A DNA stretch of 63,396 nt from Candidatus Binatia bacterium (GTDB lineage: Bacteria > Desulfobacterota > Binatia > UBA9968 > JAJDTQ01). The translations under genes were made by a program, and so were the position numbers. Positions 40,556 to 49,329 of the stretch are shown here, piece by piece; position 1 is the first letter of the stretch; every line of letters begins with the position of its first letter. The stretch spans positions 1-63,396 of the forward strand of contig JAJEAI010000186.1 of NCBI GenBank assembly GCA_022824205.1, in the 5' to 3' direction. The notes under the pieces were generated by a model. That model had not been told where the DNA came from, searched no databases, and saw nothing but the letters and a program-made list of their open reading frames with translations.

Positions 40556-41548
40556 ATGGCGGCAGGCACCACGCTGACGCGACATCTCGTCGAGGAAGGG
40601 GGATGGCGCAACGATGGAGCGGAGGATCTGCGCTCGCTCCTGGAACCCATTGCCCTGGCGGGAAAGATACTTGCCCGCGAGGTCGACCAGGCCGCCCTGG
40701 CCGGCAAGCTGGGTCTGGCCGGGGACCAGAACGCCACCGGAGACATGCAGAAGAAGCTCGACGTCATCGGCAACGACGTCGTGATGGATGCGTTCTCGAG
40801 TTGCAGCGTGGTGGCGGGCATCGCGTCGGAGGAACTGGCAGAGCCGGTGGTGATGAGCACGTCCGACGACGCGCGTTATCTCCTGTGCACCGATCCCCTG
40901 GACGGCTCGTCCAACACCGACGTCAACGCGCCGCTGGGGACCATCTTCGGCATTCTGCGGCGCCACCGGCAAGGGGAGCTCTCCGGTGAGGAGTTCCTCC
41001 AGCCGGGCTCGGAGCTGGTGTGCGCCGGCTACGTGCTCTACGGCACCAGCACGCTGCTGGTGTACACGGTGGGTGCGGGGGTGCACGGCTTCACCCTGGA
41101 CCGGGGGGTGGGAGAATTCATCCTGTCCCACCACGACATCCGCTGTCCGGAGGCCGGCACGATCTACAGCGCGAACGTCGGACGGCACAAGGAATGGGGC
41201 GCGGGTGTGCGGAAGTATCTGGACCATGTCACGGAGAAGGACAAGCCCAGCGGCCGGCCCCACTCGCTGCGCTATACTGGGGCGCTGGTGGCCGATCTGC
41301 ACCGCTGCCTGCTGGACGGAGGCATGTATCTCTATCCCGGCGATCCGGGGAGTCCCAACGGCAAGCTGCGGCTGCTCTACGAGTGTGCGCCGCTGGCGTG
41401 CGTGGCGGAGCAGGCGGGGGGCGCGGCCAGCACCGGGCGCGGGCGCGTGCTTGACGTGGTCCCGGAGGCGGTCCATCAGCGCACGCCCATGGCCATCGGC
41501 AGCGCCGACAACGTGGCCCTTTACGAACGATTCATGGCGGAGGAATGA
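40556..41548 (+). CDS. fbp: Fructose-1,6-bisphosphatase class I
   Basis: A 330-residue class I FBPase, removing the 1-phosphate of fructose-1,6-bisphosphate in gluconeogenesis. Metal and substrate motifs are CTDPLDGSSNTDVN (about 117-130), IASEELAEP, and GGMYLYPGD with KLRLLYECAPLA near the C-terminus. Length is normal. The ATG is only 2 bp after the restriction endonuclease stop, so its expression is now tied to that insert unless a promoter lies inside it. The aldolase gene follows after 22 bp. Cytoplasmic. Confidence 0.95.
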   Translation: MAAGTTLTRHLVEEGGWRNDGAEDLRSLLEPIALAGKILAREVDQAALAGKLGLAGDQNATGDMQKKLDVIGNDVVMDAFSSCSVVAGIASEELAEPVVMSTSDDARYLLCTDPLDGSSNTDVNAPLGTIFGILRRHRQGELSGEEFLQPGSELVCAGYVLYGTSTLLVYTVGAGVHGFTLDRGVGEFILSHHDIRCPEAGTIYSANVGRHKEWGAGVRKYLDHVTEKDKPSGRPHSLRYTGALVADLHRCLLDGGMYLYPGDPGSPNGKLRLLYECAPLACVAEQAGGAASTGRGRVLDVVPEAVHQRTPMAIGSADNVALYERFMAEE

Positions 41549-41570
41549 GTCCGCCCGAGGAGGCTGAGTG

Positions 41571-42494
41571 ATGACCGAGAGAGCAAGAGAGGTTCTGAGC
41601 TGGTACGGAAGCGACAATCCCGGGACCCTGACCAACCTGGCCCGGATGCTGAACCATGGCCGCCTCGGCGGCACCGGCAAGTTCGTGATCCTGCCGGTGG
41701 ACCAGGGCTTCGAGCACGGCCCGGCGCGGAGCTTCGCCCCGAACCCCGCGGGCTATGACCCGCGCTACCACTTCGAGCTGGCGCTGGACGCGGGCTGCAA
41801 CGCGTACGCGGCGCCGCTGGGCTTTCTCGAGGCTGGCGCGCGCGAGTTCGCCGGGGAGGTTCCGCTCATCCTCAAGGTCAACAACCACGACCTCCTGAAC
41901 GACGAAAGGGACCCGACCCAGGCGGTCACCTCCACCGTGGAGGACGCCTTGCGCCTGGGCTGCGTGGCCGTGGGCTTTACCATCTATCCCGGGTCGGAGC
42001 ACCGTTTCGGAATGTACGAGCAGATCCGTGAAATCGCCCGGGAGGCCAAGCGCAACGGCCTGGCGGTGGTGATCTGGTCCTATCCGCGGGGCTCCGGGCT
42101 CAGCAAGGCCGGCGAGGCCGCCGTCGACGTGTGCGCCTACGCGGCGCAGATCGCGGCCCAGCTCGGCGCCCACATCATCAAGGTGAAGTTCCCCGGCGAA
42201 AACATCGAGCAGGACGCCGCCCGCAAGGTCTACGAAAAGGAAGGCGTGCCCATCGCCGATCCCGCGGACCGGATCCGCCACGTGGTCCAGTCGGCCTTCG
42301 ACGGGCGCCGCATCGTTATATTCTCCGGCGGCCCCGCCACCACCGACGAGGCGCTGTTGGCGGAGATACGCGCCATCCACCAAGGCGGCGGTTTCGGGTC
42401 CATCATTGGCCGGAACTCGTTCCAGCGGAGCAAGCCGAATGCCCTGGCGCTGCTCGACAAGGTCATGTGCATCTATGCGGGCGAAGATCTGTGA
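41571..42494 (+). CDS. fbaB: Class I fructose-bisphosphate aldolase (DhnA/FbaB type)
   Basis: A 307-residue Schiff-base aldolase of the DhnA family, the gluconeogenic partner of FBPase. FVILPVDQGFEHGPARSF starts the barrel, VIWSYPRGSGLSK follows in the middle, and HIIKVKFPGE contains the expected Schiff-base lysine. The end IIGRNSFQR is the phosphate-binding strand. The ATG at 41571 has GAGGAGG upstream (a GTG one codon earlier is possible). Operon with fbp. Confidence 0.95.
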   Translation: MTERAREVLSWYGSDNPGTLTNLARMLNHGRLGGTGKFVILPVDQGFEHGPARSFAPNPAGYDPRYHFELALDAGCNAYAAPLGFLEAGAREFAGEVPLILKVNNHDLLNDERDPTQAVTSTVEDALRLGCVAVGFTIYPGSEHRFGMYEQIREIAREAKRNGLAVVIWSYPRGSGLSKAGEAAVDVCAYAAQIAAQLGAHIIKVKFPGENIEQDAARKVYEKEGVPIADPADRIRHVVQSAFDGRRIVIFSGGPATTDEALLAEIRAIHQGGGFGSIIGRNSFQRSKPNALALLDKVMCIYAGEDL

Positions 42495-42629
42495 CCGGCG
42501 ACTCTCCGTCAGTCCTGGGCCCTTCGACAAGCCCGGGACAGGCGTAGCGGGTCCTGAACTCGTTCCAAGCCGCCCGAAGTCCAAGGGCGCGTTTGCGGTT
42601 CGCCCACTCCTGTGCTAACCGTAGCCGCC

Positions 42630-42788
42630 ATGCCTCTCCAGAGAACAGCGGAAATCAAGCGCCGGCGCAGGCGGCGCAAGAGTCTGGCAAAGCTGCGCGT
42701 GAAGCTTCAGGCGGCCCGCACCGACCAGGCGCGCGCCAAGGTGCTGGACAAGGCCTTCAAGATCTCGCCCACCGCGGTTCTGGAGTAA
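42630..42788 (+). CDS. Small basic protein (DUF6800-like)
   Basis: A 52-residue, very basic protein: MPLQRTAEIKRRRRRRKSLA, then a helical stretch rich in Lys/Arg, ending TAVLE. It resembles the short Arg-rich helical proteins filed as DUF6800, which often sit alone between operons; that name is recalled, not checked. Probably nucleic-acid binding. It lies 135 bp after fbaB and is followed by a hairpin at 42845-42871. Confidence 0.6.
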   Translation: MPLQRTAEIKRRRRRRKSLAKLRVKLQAARTDQARAKVLDKAFKISPTAVLE

Positions 42789-42844
42789 TCCGGGCTCAAA
42801 GAGCCGGACGGGTCGACGGCCCGGACGGCCCCAACCCCGCGATC

Positions 42845-42871
42845 CGGAAACCTCGTTCACAGAGGTTTCCG
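42845..42871 (+). terminator. Hairpin after the small basic protein gene
   Basis: A perfect 10-bp stem, cggaaacctc / gaggtttccg, with a 7-nt loop, 57 bp after the stop. No U-run follows on the plus strand. It lies between convergent genes, so it may serve both. Confidence 0.55.
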
Positions 42872-43006
42872 TCCGATGGACAGAGATGACGTGAACGGCG
42901 GCGGCAACTCCACCCGTCCCGCATCCGTCAGGCCGGAGCGCTCGAACCAGCCCGTGACCTTCCACGTAGGCGCCCGCGATGCCCGCCACCCTTGCGAAGC
43001 CCTCGC

Positions 43007-44452
43007 TCAAAACGGCTCCACGACCCGGTAGCTCCGGCTCTTGGGCTTGACGGGGGCGAGGATGCCCATCTTGACCAGGCCGCGGATGTCGCGGTACGCG
43101 GTGTCGCGGTCCACTTCGGCGATACGCTGGTAATCGGCGGTGGAAAGGGACTTGCCGTGGGACAGCGCGTATACCAGCAGCCTCTGCTGGCGCGGGCCGA
43201 GCCGCGAGCGGTCGAAGCGGTCCAGCCATTTGAGCGTTTCGTCGTCATAGATGGGGGTGTTGCTCAGGGTCACGGTGAAGAAGAAACCCTCGGCGCCGAA
43301 GTCGGGCGGGTGGAGAGCATTCTGTTCCATCTGCTGGAACATGCGCGGAACCCCTTCGCCGATCTCGCGCATGTAGCCCAGGTCCGAGAGCACGCGTACC
43401 AGCAGGGGGTTGCGCGAGAAGTGCACCCGCTCCTGCCGTTTCAGGTGCTCCATGGTGACGGGTGCGGGGAGCGAGCCCGGGCTGCGCATCTCCAGGCGGT
43501 CGTCGAACATCCACACCTCGATCTCCGCTCCGGTGATGGCGTAGTCGCGATGGCCGACGGCGTTCACCAGCGCTTCCTGCCAGGCGAAAGAGGGGTATTC
43601 CAGCCGCTCCTTGAAGAACAGGTCGTGCAGCACCATGCGTTCGCGAATATGCTCCTTGATCCGGCCTACCGCCTCGTCGATGAGCACCCACAGCGGCTGC
43701 TCGATGCGCACGCGCCGGACCACGTTCAAGGACTCGCCGTAGCGCCGCTCGGTGCCCTCGTACTTGACGAAATCGATGCCGCAGCGCGGGTGCCATTGGG
43801 AGGGTTCCTTGGCGAAGAGCAGAAGGGCGGCCATGGAAATCTGCGGCTGGTCCGCCGGCCCGCTCACGAGGTGGTACGGGCGTGCCAGCGTCGACCGCGG
43901 GTCGGTGCGCGCGCCGACGCGTTCGTTGAACGATTCCAGGGCGACCGGATCCAGATCGTCCCAGGTGGCACGGTGGACGTGTTGACGTTCGTAGGAGTAC
44001 GACAACTTGGCTTCCTGGAGTCGCCGTATCTGTTCGGGAGGCACCGCGGGATTTTCCGAGGCCACGCGGTAGAACGTCCGACCGCTGGCCACGCGGCGCA
44101 CTTCCAGACCCGGCGCCGCCTCGAACCGGAGCAGCAGCAGGTTGCCGAGATCGATGCGCTCGTACAACGGAGAGAGCGGCGGATTGAGCAGTCTTTGCGG
44201 GACCTCGCTGAGTTCGCGGATCTCATCCTCGGAATAGGGCACACCGGTGAGGCTCTTGTCGGGCTCGACTCCCACCAGGAGGACGCCGCCATCGGCGTTG
44301 GCCATGCCGTCGAGGAGCCGCGCGATCTCTCTCCCGAGGTCCCGGGGCCGTTTGGTCTGGACCCCGCGCTTCTTCGGGTCGTAGGCGCTGATGAATTCGA
44401 GGAACTGGCCCCGATCTTCCTTCAACAGCGTTTCCAGCTCACGTCCAGGCAT
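43007..44452 (-). CDS. AlbA_2-HATPase_c_4-wHTH regulator (COG2865, RecG-like annotation)
   Basis: A 481-residue three-domain protein. Residues about 15-130 are an AlbA_2/Schlafen-type domain (EFLEFISAYDPKKRG, GGVLLVGVEPDKSLTG). The middle is HATPase_c_4: FAWQEALVNAVGHRDY is its N-box and REIGEGVPRMFQQME the G-box region. The C-terminus (DYQRIAEVDRDTAYRDIRGL) is a winged helix. Proteins of this plan are often mislabelled ATP-dependent helicases; they are thought to be transcriptional or defence-related regulators. A broken AlbA_2 fragment is at 30986. It stands alone here. Confidence 0.85.
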   Translation of the reverse strand: MPGRELETLLKEDRGQFLEFISAYDPKKRGVQTKRPRDLGREIARLLDGMANADGGVLLVGVEPDKSLTGVPYSEDEIRELSEVPQRLLNPPLSPLYERIDLGNLLLLRFEAAPGLEVRRVASGRTFYRVASENPAVPPEQIRRLQEAKLSYSYERQHVHRATWDDLDPVALESFNERVGARTDPRSTLARPYHLVSGPADQPQISMAALLLFAKEPSQWHPRCGIDFVKYEGTERRYGESLNVVRRVRIEQPLWVLIDEAVGRIKEHIRERMVLHDLFFKERLEYPSFAWQEALVNAVGHRDYAITGAEIEVWMFDDRLEMRSPGSLPAPVTMEHLKRQERVHFSRNPLLVRVLSDLGYMREIGEGVPRMFQQMEQNALHPPDFGAEGFFFTVTLSNTPIYDDETLKWLDRFDRSRLGPRQQRLLVYALSHGKSLSTADYQRIAEVDRDTAYRDIRGLVKMGILAPVKPKSRSYRVVEPF

Positions 44453-44517
44453 GATCGTCGGTATGAATCGTCGCTACTGCCATCGAGCCCGCCCGGGCGA
44501 CGGCCGGGAAAGACACC

Positions 44518-44543
44518 GTGGCGGGTACCCGGGTTCCCGCCAC
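44518..44543 (-). terminator. Hairpin downstream of the PepT-like gene
   Basis: GTGGCGGG and CCCGCCAC form a perfect 8-bp stem around a 10-nt loop, 8 bp past the stop of the minus-strand peptidase gene. A short tcttt follows on the minus strand. Plausible weak terminator. Confidence 0.5.
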
Positions 44544-44551
44544 GCGATGGT

Positions 44552-45703
44552 TCAGCGGCCGCCGTCGCCTTCCAGTCGCAGCACCTCGTGGATGATCCGC
44601 GCCGCGCTTACGAGATCGTTGACGTCCAGCCATTCGTGCACGGTATGGATGTCACGCATGCCGCTGGCCAGGTTGGCGACCTCGAGTCCCCGCCGGTTCA
44701 GGACGTTGGCATCGCAGCCGCCCCCCTTGGCCACGGTGTCGACGGTGAATCCGAGGTTGCGCGCGGCTTCGTGCACGCGCCGGATGATGGCGGTTTCATG
44801 GGAAACGTCCATGCGGTCGTATTCCCGCACGATCCGGGCCTCCACCCGCGCCTCGTGAACGCGGCCGTCCAGTTCCACCGCGGCGTCGGCCGCGGCCCGC
44901 CGCAGGCATGCGTGCATCGCTTGCGTCTGCCGCTCCAGCTTCTCTTCGTCGTGGCTGCGCACCTCGCCCGTGAGCATGACCCGGTTGGGCACGATGTTCA
45001 CGGCGGTGCCGCCGCTTACGAGGCCGAGGTTGGCGGTGGTCTCGTCGTCGATGCGTCCCAGCGGCATGGCCGCGATGCCCTGGGCCGCCACCTGGATCGC
45101 GCTGATGCCCCGCTCGGGACAGATTCCGGCGTGAGCCTCCAGGCCGTGGACCTCGAACTCCAGGTGGTTCACCGCCGGCGCCTTCGTGATCAGGAACCCC
45201 ACCGAGTCGCTGTCGAGCACGAGGCCGGTCCGGGCGCGCACGAGGCCCAGGTCCAGATTCTTGGCACCCAGGAGCCCTACCTCCTCGCATATGGTGAAGA
45301 CCACGTCGACGTCCCCGTAAGGTACGCCGTCCTCGGACAAGGCCTCGATCACCTCCAGGATGATGGCGATGCCGCTCTTGTCGTCGCCCCCGAGAACGGT
45401 CCGCCCGTCGCTGCGGATGACGTCGCCCTCCACCACGGGTACCACGCCCTCACCGGGCGCCACGGTGTCCATGTGCGCGGAAAGGAGCATGGGTTCCGTG
45501 CCGGCCGCACCCCCGCCGAAGTGGGCGACCAGATTTCCCACCTCGCCGTCTACCGCGGCCCCCGCGTTGTCCATGAATACCGTGCCCCCCAAGGACTCGA
45601 GGATCTCCGTGAGTCGCGTCGCGATGGCGCCCTCCCGGCGCGACAAGCTATCGATTCGAACCAACTCCAGAACGCGTTCCTTGAGGCGCGTCTTGTTGAT
45701 CAA
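44552..45703 (-). CDS. M20-family metallopeptidase, PepT-like
   Basis: A 383-residue dinuclear zinc aminopeptidase/deacylase. Metal and catalytic residues: HMDT in LLSAHMDTVAPG, GGDDKSGIA, CEEVGLLGA (Glu-Glu), VLDSDSVG and the late His in HTVHEWLDV. The dimerisation lid lies between (FEVHGLEAHAGICPERG). PepT-type enzymes trim tripeptides, but related proteins hydrolyse other amides. The start is TTG with GAGGAGG 9 bp upstream. No signal peptide: cytoplasmic. Monocistronic. Confidence 0.9.
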   Translation of the reverse strand: MINKTRLKERVLELVRIDSLSRREGAIATRLTEILESLGGTVFMDNAGAAVDGEVGNLVAHFGGGAAGTEPMLLSAHMDTVAPGEGVVPVVEGDVIRSDGRTVLGGDDKSGIAIILEVIEALSEDGVPYGDVDVVFTICEEVGLLGAKNLDLGLVRARTGLVLDSDSVGFLITKAPAVNHLEFEVHGLEAHAGICPERGISAIQVAAQGIAAMPLGRIDDETTANLGLVSGGTAVNIVPNRVMLTGEVRSHDEEKLERQTQAMHACLRRAAADAAVELDGRVHEARVEARIVREYDRMDVSHETAIIRRVHEAARNLGFTVDTVAKGGGCDANVLNRRGLEVANLASGMRDIHTVHEWLDVNDLVSAARIIHEVLRLEGDGGR

Positions 45704-46094
45704 GGAAAACCTCCTCCAAACCGATCGCCGCGTTAGGCGAACGGACTCATGCGGTGAATCGCCGTGCCACGGGCCCGCGCGGTTCTCCGGTCGGGCTTCG
45801 GACGGCAGGGCAGTCTACTACGAATCAGGCAGCCAGGTCCATGCGCTATGGCGAATTTGTCGCCGTATTTTAATGAGTGAATCGTTTCAAATCAAGGAGT
45901 CGCGAGGCGAAACCCCAGTTTTCGCATGGGTCATTCACGAATCGTATATCAAGCGGGTCGGTCGACCACGTAACGCGTCACGCTAGTTGGATCGTTGGGT
46001 ATCCTTTGGTATCATTCGCGCGGGCCAAGTTGATTCATGCAAATTGCCAACGCATCGCGGACGTCCGAGCCCCCAGCCGTCTTGAGGACTTGCC
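45704..46094. other. Intergenic divergent region, no supported gene
   Basis: 391 bp between the divergent peptidase and NCS2 permease genes. It is less G+C-rich than the surroundings in 45850-46040. A 37-codon frame (45873-45986, MSESFQIKESRGETPVFAWV start) has a tattttaATG context but no ribosome-binding site, and I do not call it. Promoters for both genes must lie here; no clear hexamers. Confidence 0.45.
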
Positions 46095-47852
46095 ATGCAA
46101 CATCCCGGAACCCATGCCCGTGCCGGCATTCGCTACCAGCCCGACGAAAAGCCCCCCTTTTTGTTGACGGCCGGCCTTGGCCTTCAGCTTGCGATCCTCT
46201 GTATCTCCGGGGTCGTCCTGACTCCGGCCATCGTAATCCGGGCAGCGGGCGGAGCCGAAGGGTTCCTTTCCTGGGCGGTCTTCGCGGCCGTCGCCGTAAG
46301 CGGCCTCACCACGGTGCTCCAGGCGGTGCGGCTGGGCCGCTTTGGTGCCGGCCACGTGCTGCTGATGGGAACTTCCGGCGCCTTCATCGCGGTGTGCGTG
46401 ACCGCGCTGGCCCAAGGAGGGCCGGCGCTGCTCGCCACCCTGGTCCTGGCCTCGTCGTTCTTTCAGTTCATCGTGTCGTCACGGTTGTCGCTGCTCCGGC
46501 GGGTGCTCACGCCGGCGGTGGCGGGTACCGTGCTCATGCTGATCCCGGTCACGGTAATGCCCATCATCTTCGACATGCTCGGCGACGTGCCGGAGGGGTT
46601 CCCGGCGTCGGCCGCCCCGCTGAGCGCGCTGGTGACCGTGGCGGTGATCCTGTGCATCGCCCTGAAGGCCAGCGGATCCCTGCGCCTGTGGGCGCCGGTC
46701 ATCGGCGTCATCGTGGGATCCCTCGTAGCCGGCGGCTTCGGCCTCTATAACACGGGGCTCGTGGCTAGTTCCGCGTGGATCGGGCTTCCGGCCGGCGATT
46801 GGCCGGGCCTGGATCTGGGTTTTGGCGCGGCCTTCTGGGCGCTCTTGCCCGCTTTCGTGTTCGTGACTCTGGTAGGAGCCATCGAGACCATAGGCGACGG
46901 CGTGGCCATCCAGCGGGTGTCGTGGCGCGGCCCACGGGCCGTGGACTTTCGCGCGGTGGAGGGCGCGGTGGCGGCCGACGGGGTGGGCAACCTGCTCTCC
47001 GGGCTTGCCGGGACGGTGCCGAACACCACGTATTCCACGAGCATCTCGGTGACCGAGTTGACGGGTGTCGCCTCGCGCAACGTCGGCGTCGCCATCGGGG
47101 TCATCTTCATCCTGTTGGCTTTTCTTCCCAAGGCGTTGGCGCTCATCCTGGCGATTCCGGCGCCGGTGGTGGCCGCCTATGCCACGGTGCTGCTGGCCAT
47201 GCTGTTCGTCGTGGGCATGAAGGTGGTGCTCCAGGAAGAGATCGACTACCGCAGCGGCCTCATCGTTGGCGTCTCATTCTGGGCCGGGGTCGGGTTCCAG
47301 AACGGGGTGATCTTCCCCGAGTACTTCGGCGGTTTCGCCGGCGGCCTCTTGCAGAACGGCATGACCGCGGGCGGGCTGGTGGCCATCCTCATGACCCTCT
47401 TCGTGGAGTTGACGGCTCCTCGTCCGAGCCGCGTCGAGCTGGAGTTCGGAGTGGAAGCGTTGCCGAAGATCCGCGAGTTCCTCGCGGGCTTCGTTTCAAG
47501 CGGCGGCTGGGACAAGGCGACGGCGGACCGCCTGGACGCGGTGGCCGAAGAAACGCTGCTCACGCTCATGGGCCAGGGCGAGGCCGGCGCGGGAGAGGGG
47601 CAGCGGCGCTTGCGCCTGACGGCCCGCAAGGAGGGTGGCGGCGCACGCCTGGAGTTCGTGGCGGCGGTGGGGAGCGAGAACATCGAGGACAGCATGGCCC
47701 TGCTGGGAACCGGCCCCGTGGAGGCGCCGGACGAGCACGAGATATCGCTCCGGCTGTTGCGTCACCTCGCCTCCAGGGTGCATCACCAGCAGTATCACGG
47801 GACGGACATCGTGACCGTTCACCTGGACGCCGTGGGGAAGAGAAGCCCGTGA
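46095..47852 (+). CDS. NCS2 (xanthine/uracil) permease fused to a HATPase-like domain
   Basis: A 585-residue protein. Residues about 20-435 are an NCS2 nucleobase:cation symporter with about 14 helices; VFVTLVGAIETIGDGVAIQR holds the substrate-binding acidic residue, and AGTVPNTTYSTSISVTELTG is the family's GxxxTxxxxN-type segment. Residues about 445-585 are a soluble domain like the RsbW/HATPase_c_2 fold (ADRLDAVAEETLLTLMG as N-box region; ISLRLLRHLASRVHHQQYHG at the end), although its glycine boxes are poor. Normal NCS2 proteins have 430-480 residues. The tail could sense or regulate transport. Divergent from the peptidase gene. Confidence 0.85.
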   Translation: MQHPGTHARAGIRYQPDEKPPFLLTAGLGLQLAILCISGVVLTPAIVIRAAGGAEGFLSWAVFAAVAVSGLTTVLQAVRLGRFGAGHVLLMGTSGAFIAVCVTALAQGGPALLATLVLASSFFQFIVSSRLSLLRRVLTPAVAGTVLMLIPVTVMPIIFDMLGDVPEGFPASAAPLSALVTVAVILCIALKASGSLRLWAPVIGVIVGSLVAGGFGLYNTGLVASSAWIGLPAGDWPGLDLGFGAAFWALLPAFVFVTLVGAIETIGDGVAIQRVSWRGPRAVDFRAVEGAVAADGVGNLLSGLAGTVPNTTYSTSISVTELTGVASRNVGVAIGVIFILLAFLPKALALILAIPAPVVAAYATVLLAMLFVVGMKVVLQEEIDYRSGLIVGVSFWAGVGFQNGVIFPEYFGGFAGGLLQNGMTAGGLVAILMTLFVELTAPRPSRVELEFGVEALPKIREFLAGFVSSGGWDKATADRLDAVAEETLLTLMGQGEAGAGEGQRRLRLTARKEGGGARLEFVAAVGSENIEDSMALLGTGPVEAPDEHEISLRLLRHLASRVHHQQYHGTDIVTVHLDAVGKRSP

Positions 47853-47870
47853 TCGAGGGGCCGTGGAAAA

Positions 47871-47947
47871 TGGTGGCGGTGGCTGGACTTGAACCAGCGA
47901 CGCCGCGGATATGAGCCGCGTGCTCTGACCAACTGAGCTACACCGCC
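47871..47947 (-). tRNA. tRNA-Met (anticodon CAT), CCA encoded
   Basis: A minus-strand cloverleaf: acceptor GGCGGTG/CACCGCC, D-arm GCTC/GAGC, anticodon stem CGCGG/CCGCG around loop CTCATAT (CAT), T-arm GCTGG TTCAAGT CCAGC, discriminator A, CCA at 47871-47873. Body 47874-47947, 74 nt. The paired first acceptor base (G-C) excludes initiator tRNA; tRNA-Ile2 with a modified CAT anticodon cannot be excluded. Confidence 0.9.
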
Positions 47948-48210
47948 ATTGTAGGAAAGAACGCCCGCGAAGGGACCGAGGCACGAGTCTCTTCATCATA
48001 AAACGCGCCCCGCGAACATGCAAGCCGTGGCCCTCCGTGCACCGCGCCACGTTCGCTTGCCTTGCAAAACTCCCGCGCAATCATTATTAGACAGCGGAGG
48101 CGGCCGTTCTTCGTATGGATGGCTGCGTGGCCCCGACGTGACCTCCGACCCGAGGGGATACTTCCTTAACGGTCGATGAGCGGTCGCGTCTTCCAAGGAA
48201 GGATATCGCC

Positions 48211-49248
48211 ATGCGGGGTTGGGTCACACACGCGTTCAAGGACATGCGCCTGGAGGACTTGCCGGAACCGGAGGGCCGTCCAGGCTGGGCGGTGCTGAAG
48301 ACCCTGGTGGTGCAGCCTTCCGTGACGGAGGTCCAGCTCTTCTACGGCGAGCGCTCCAACAGCTACGAGAAGGTGAAGAAGAAACTGGCGAAGGGACCGG
48401 AGCCCCTGTTCGGGCACGAGTTCTGCGCCGAGATCGTCGAGATCGACAAAGACAACCGGTTCGGTTTGGCGGTGGGCGACCGGGTGGGGGCCACGCACAC
48501 GGAGATCGGCACCATCGGGCGGGACTTTCCCGGGCTCTTCTCCGAGTACGCGGCGGTGCCGCTGGACGCCCTCGCCAAGATCCCCGAAGGCATCAGCGAC
48601 TGGGAGGTGTCGGCGCTCCAGCCGCTGACAAGCTGCGTGCACAACCTCCAGGTCCTCGGCGTGACGCTGGGGGATACGGTGCTCGTCCTCGGCCAGGGCG
48701 TCATGGGCCTCAACTCGGCCCAGGCGGCCAAGGCGGCGGGCGCGGACACGGTCATCGGCACGGACATGCGGCCGGAGATCCTGGAGCTGGCCAAGGAGCT
48801 CGGAGTCGACGTCACCATCGACGCCTCGAAGGAGAACGTGGTGGAGGCGGTGATGGACCTGAGCGCCGGCAAGGGGATTCCCTTCGTCATCGAGGCGGCC
48901 AGCGGCAGCCCGCAGATGGGGCTCTCCGGCGGCGCCACGGTGTCGGAGGCGGTGGCGTGCGTGGCCACCGGCGGCAAGGTGCTCAGCATCCCGCACTTCC
49001 ACGAGCCCGTGACCCTGGACTTCAACTACCTGCGCGCCAAGCGGGTCACCTACATGTTCCCGCCGGAGCTGGCCCATCCTTCGGAGATGACCCTGGCCGC
49101 GCGGTTGGTGGCGCAGAAGCGCATCAACATCGACCCCATGATTACCCACAAGCTGGAGGGCATCGAGAAAATGACCGAGGCGCTTGAGATCACGGCCAAC
49201 AAGTCGAAGTACGGAGCGCTGAATCCGGCGCAGGTGCGGTTCTCCTAG
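48211..49248 (+). CDS. Zinc-type medium-chain alcohol dehydrogenase family protein
   Basis: A 345-residue MDR-family NAD(P) oxidoreductase. GHEFCAEIVEI is the catalytic-domain signature, and VLVLGQGVMGLNSAQAAKAA (about 151-170) is the Rossmann motif with VIGTDMRPE after it. It lacks the four-cysteine structural zinc lobe. AAGGAAGGA precedes the ATG. It is the first gene of a same-strand block with an amidohydrolase and the three tripartite-transporter genes, so it probably acts on the imported compound or its product. Confidence 0.9.
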   Translation: MRGWVTHAFKDMRLEDLPEPEGRPGWAVLKTLVVQPSVTEVQLFYGERSNSYEKVKKKLAKGPEPLFGHEFCAEIVEIDKDNRFGLAVGDRVGATHTEIGTIGRDFPGLFSEYAAVPLDALAKIPEGISDWEVSALQPLTSCVHNLQVLGVTLGDTVLVLGQGVMGLNSAQAAKAAGADTVIGTDMRPEILELAKELGVDVTIDASKENVVEAVMDLSAGKGIPFVIEAASGSPQMGLSGGATVSEAVACVATGGKVLSIPHFHEPVTLDFNYLRAKRVTYMFPPELAHPSEMTLAARLVAQKRINIDPMITHKLEGIEKMTEALEITANKSKYGALNPAQVRFS

Positions 49249-49329
49249 CGGGGACCTCGTGGTAGACTCGCGCTCGACGATTCCCGATACGAAACCGGAC
49301 GAAACGAAGTAACCCCTAAGGAGGCAACC

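Noticed and set aside
45873-45986. 37-codon frame MSESFQIKES...
   Set aside because: No ribosome-binding site, no conserved feature; left as intergenic.
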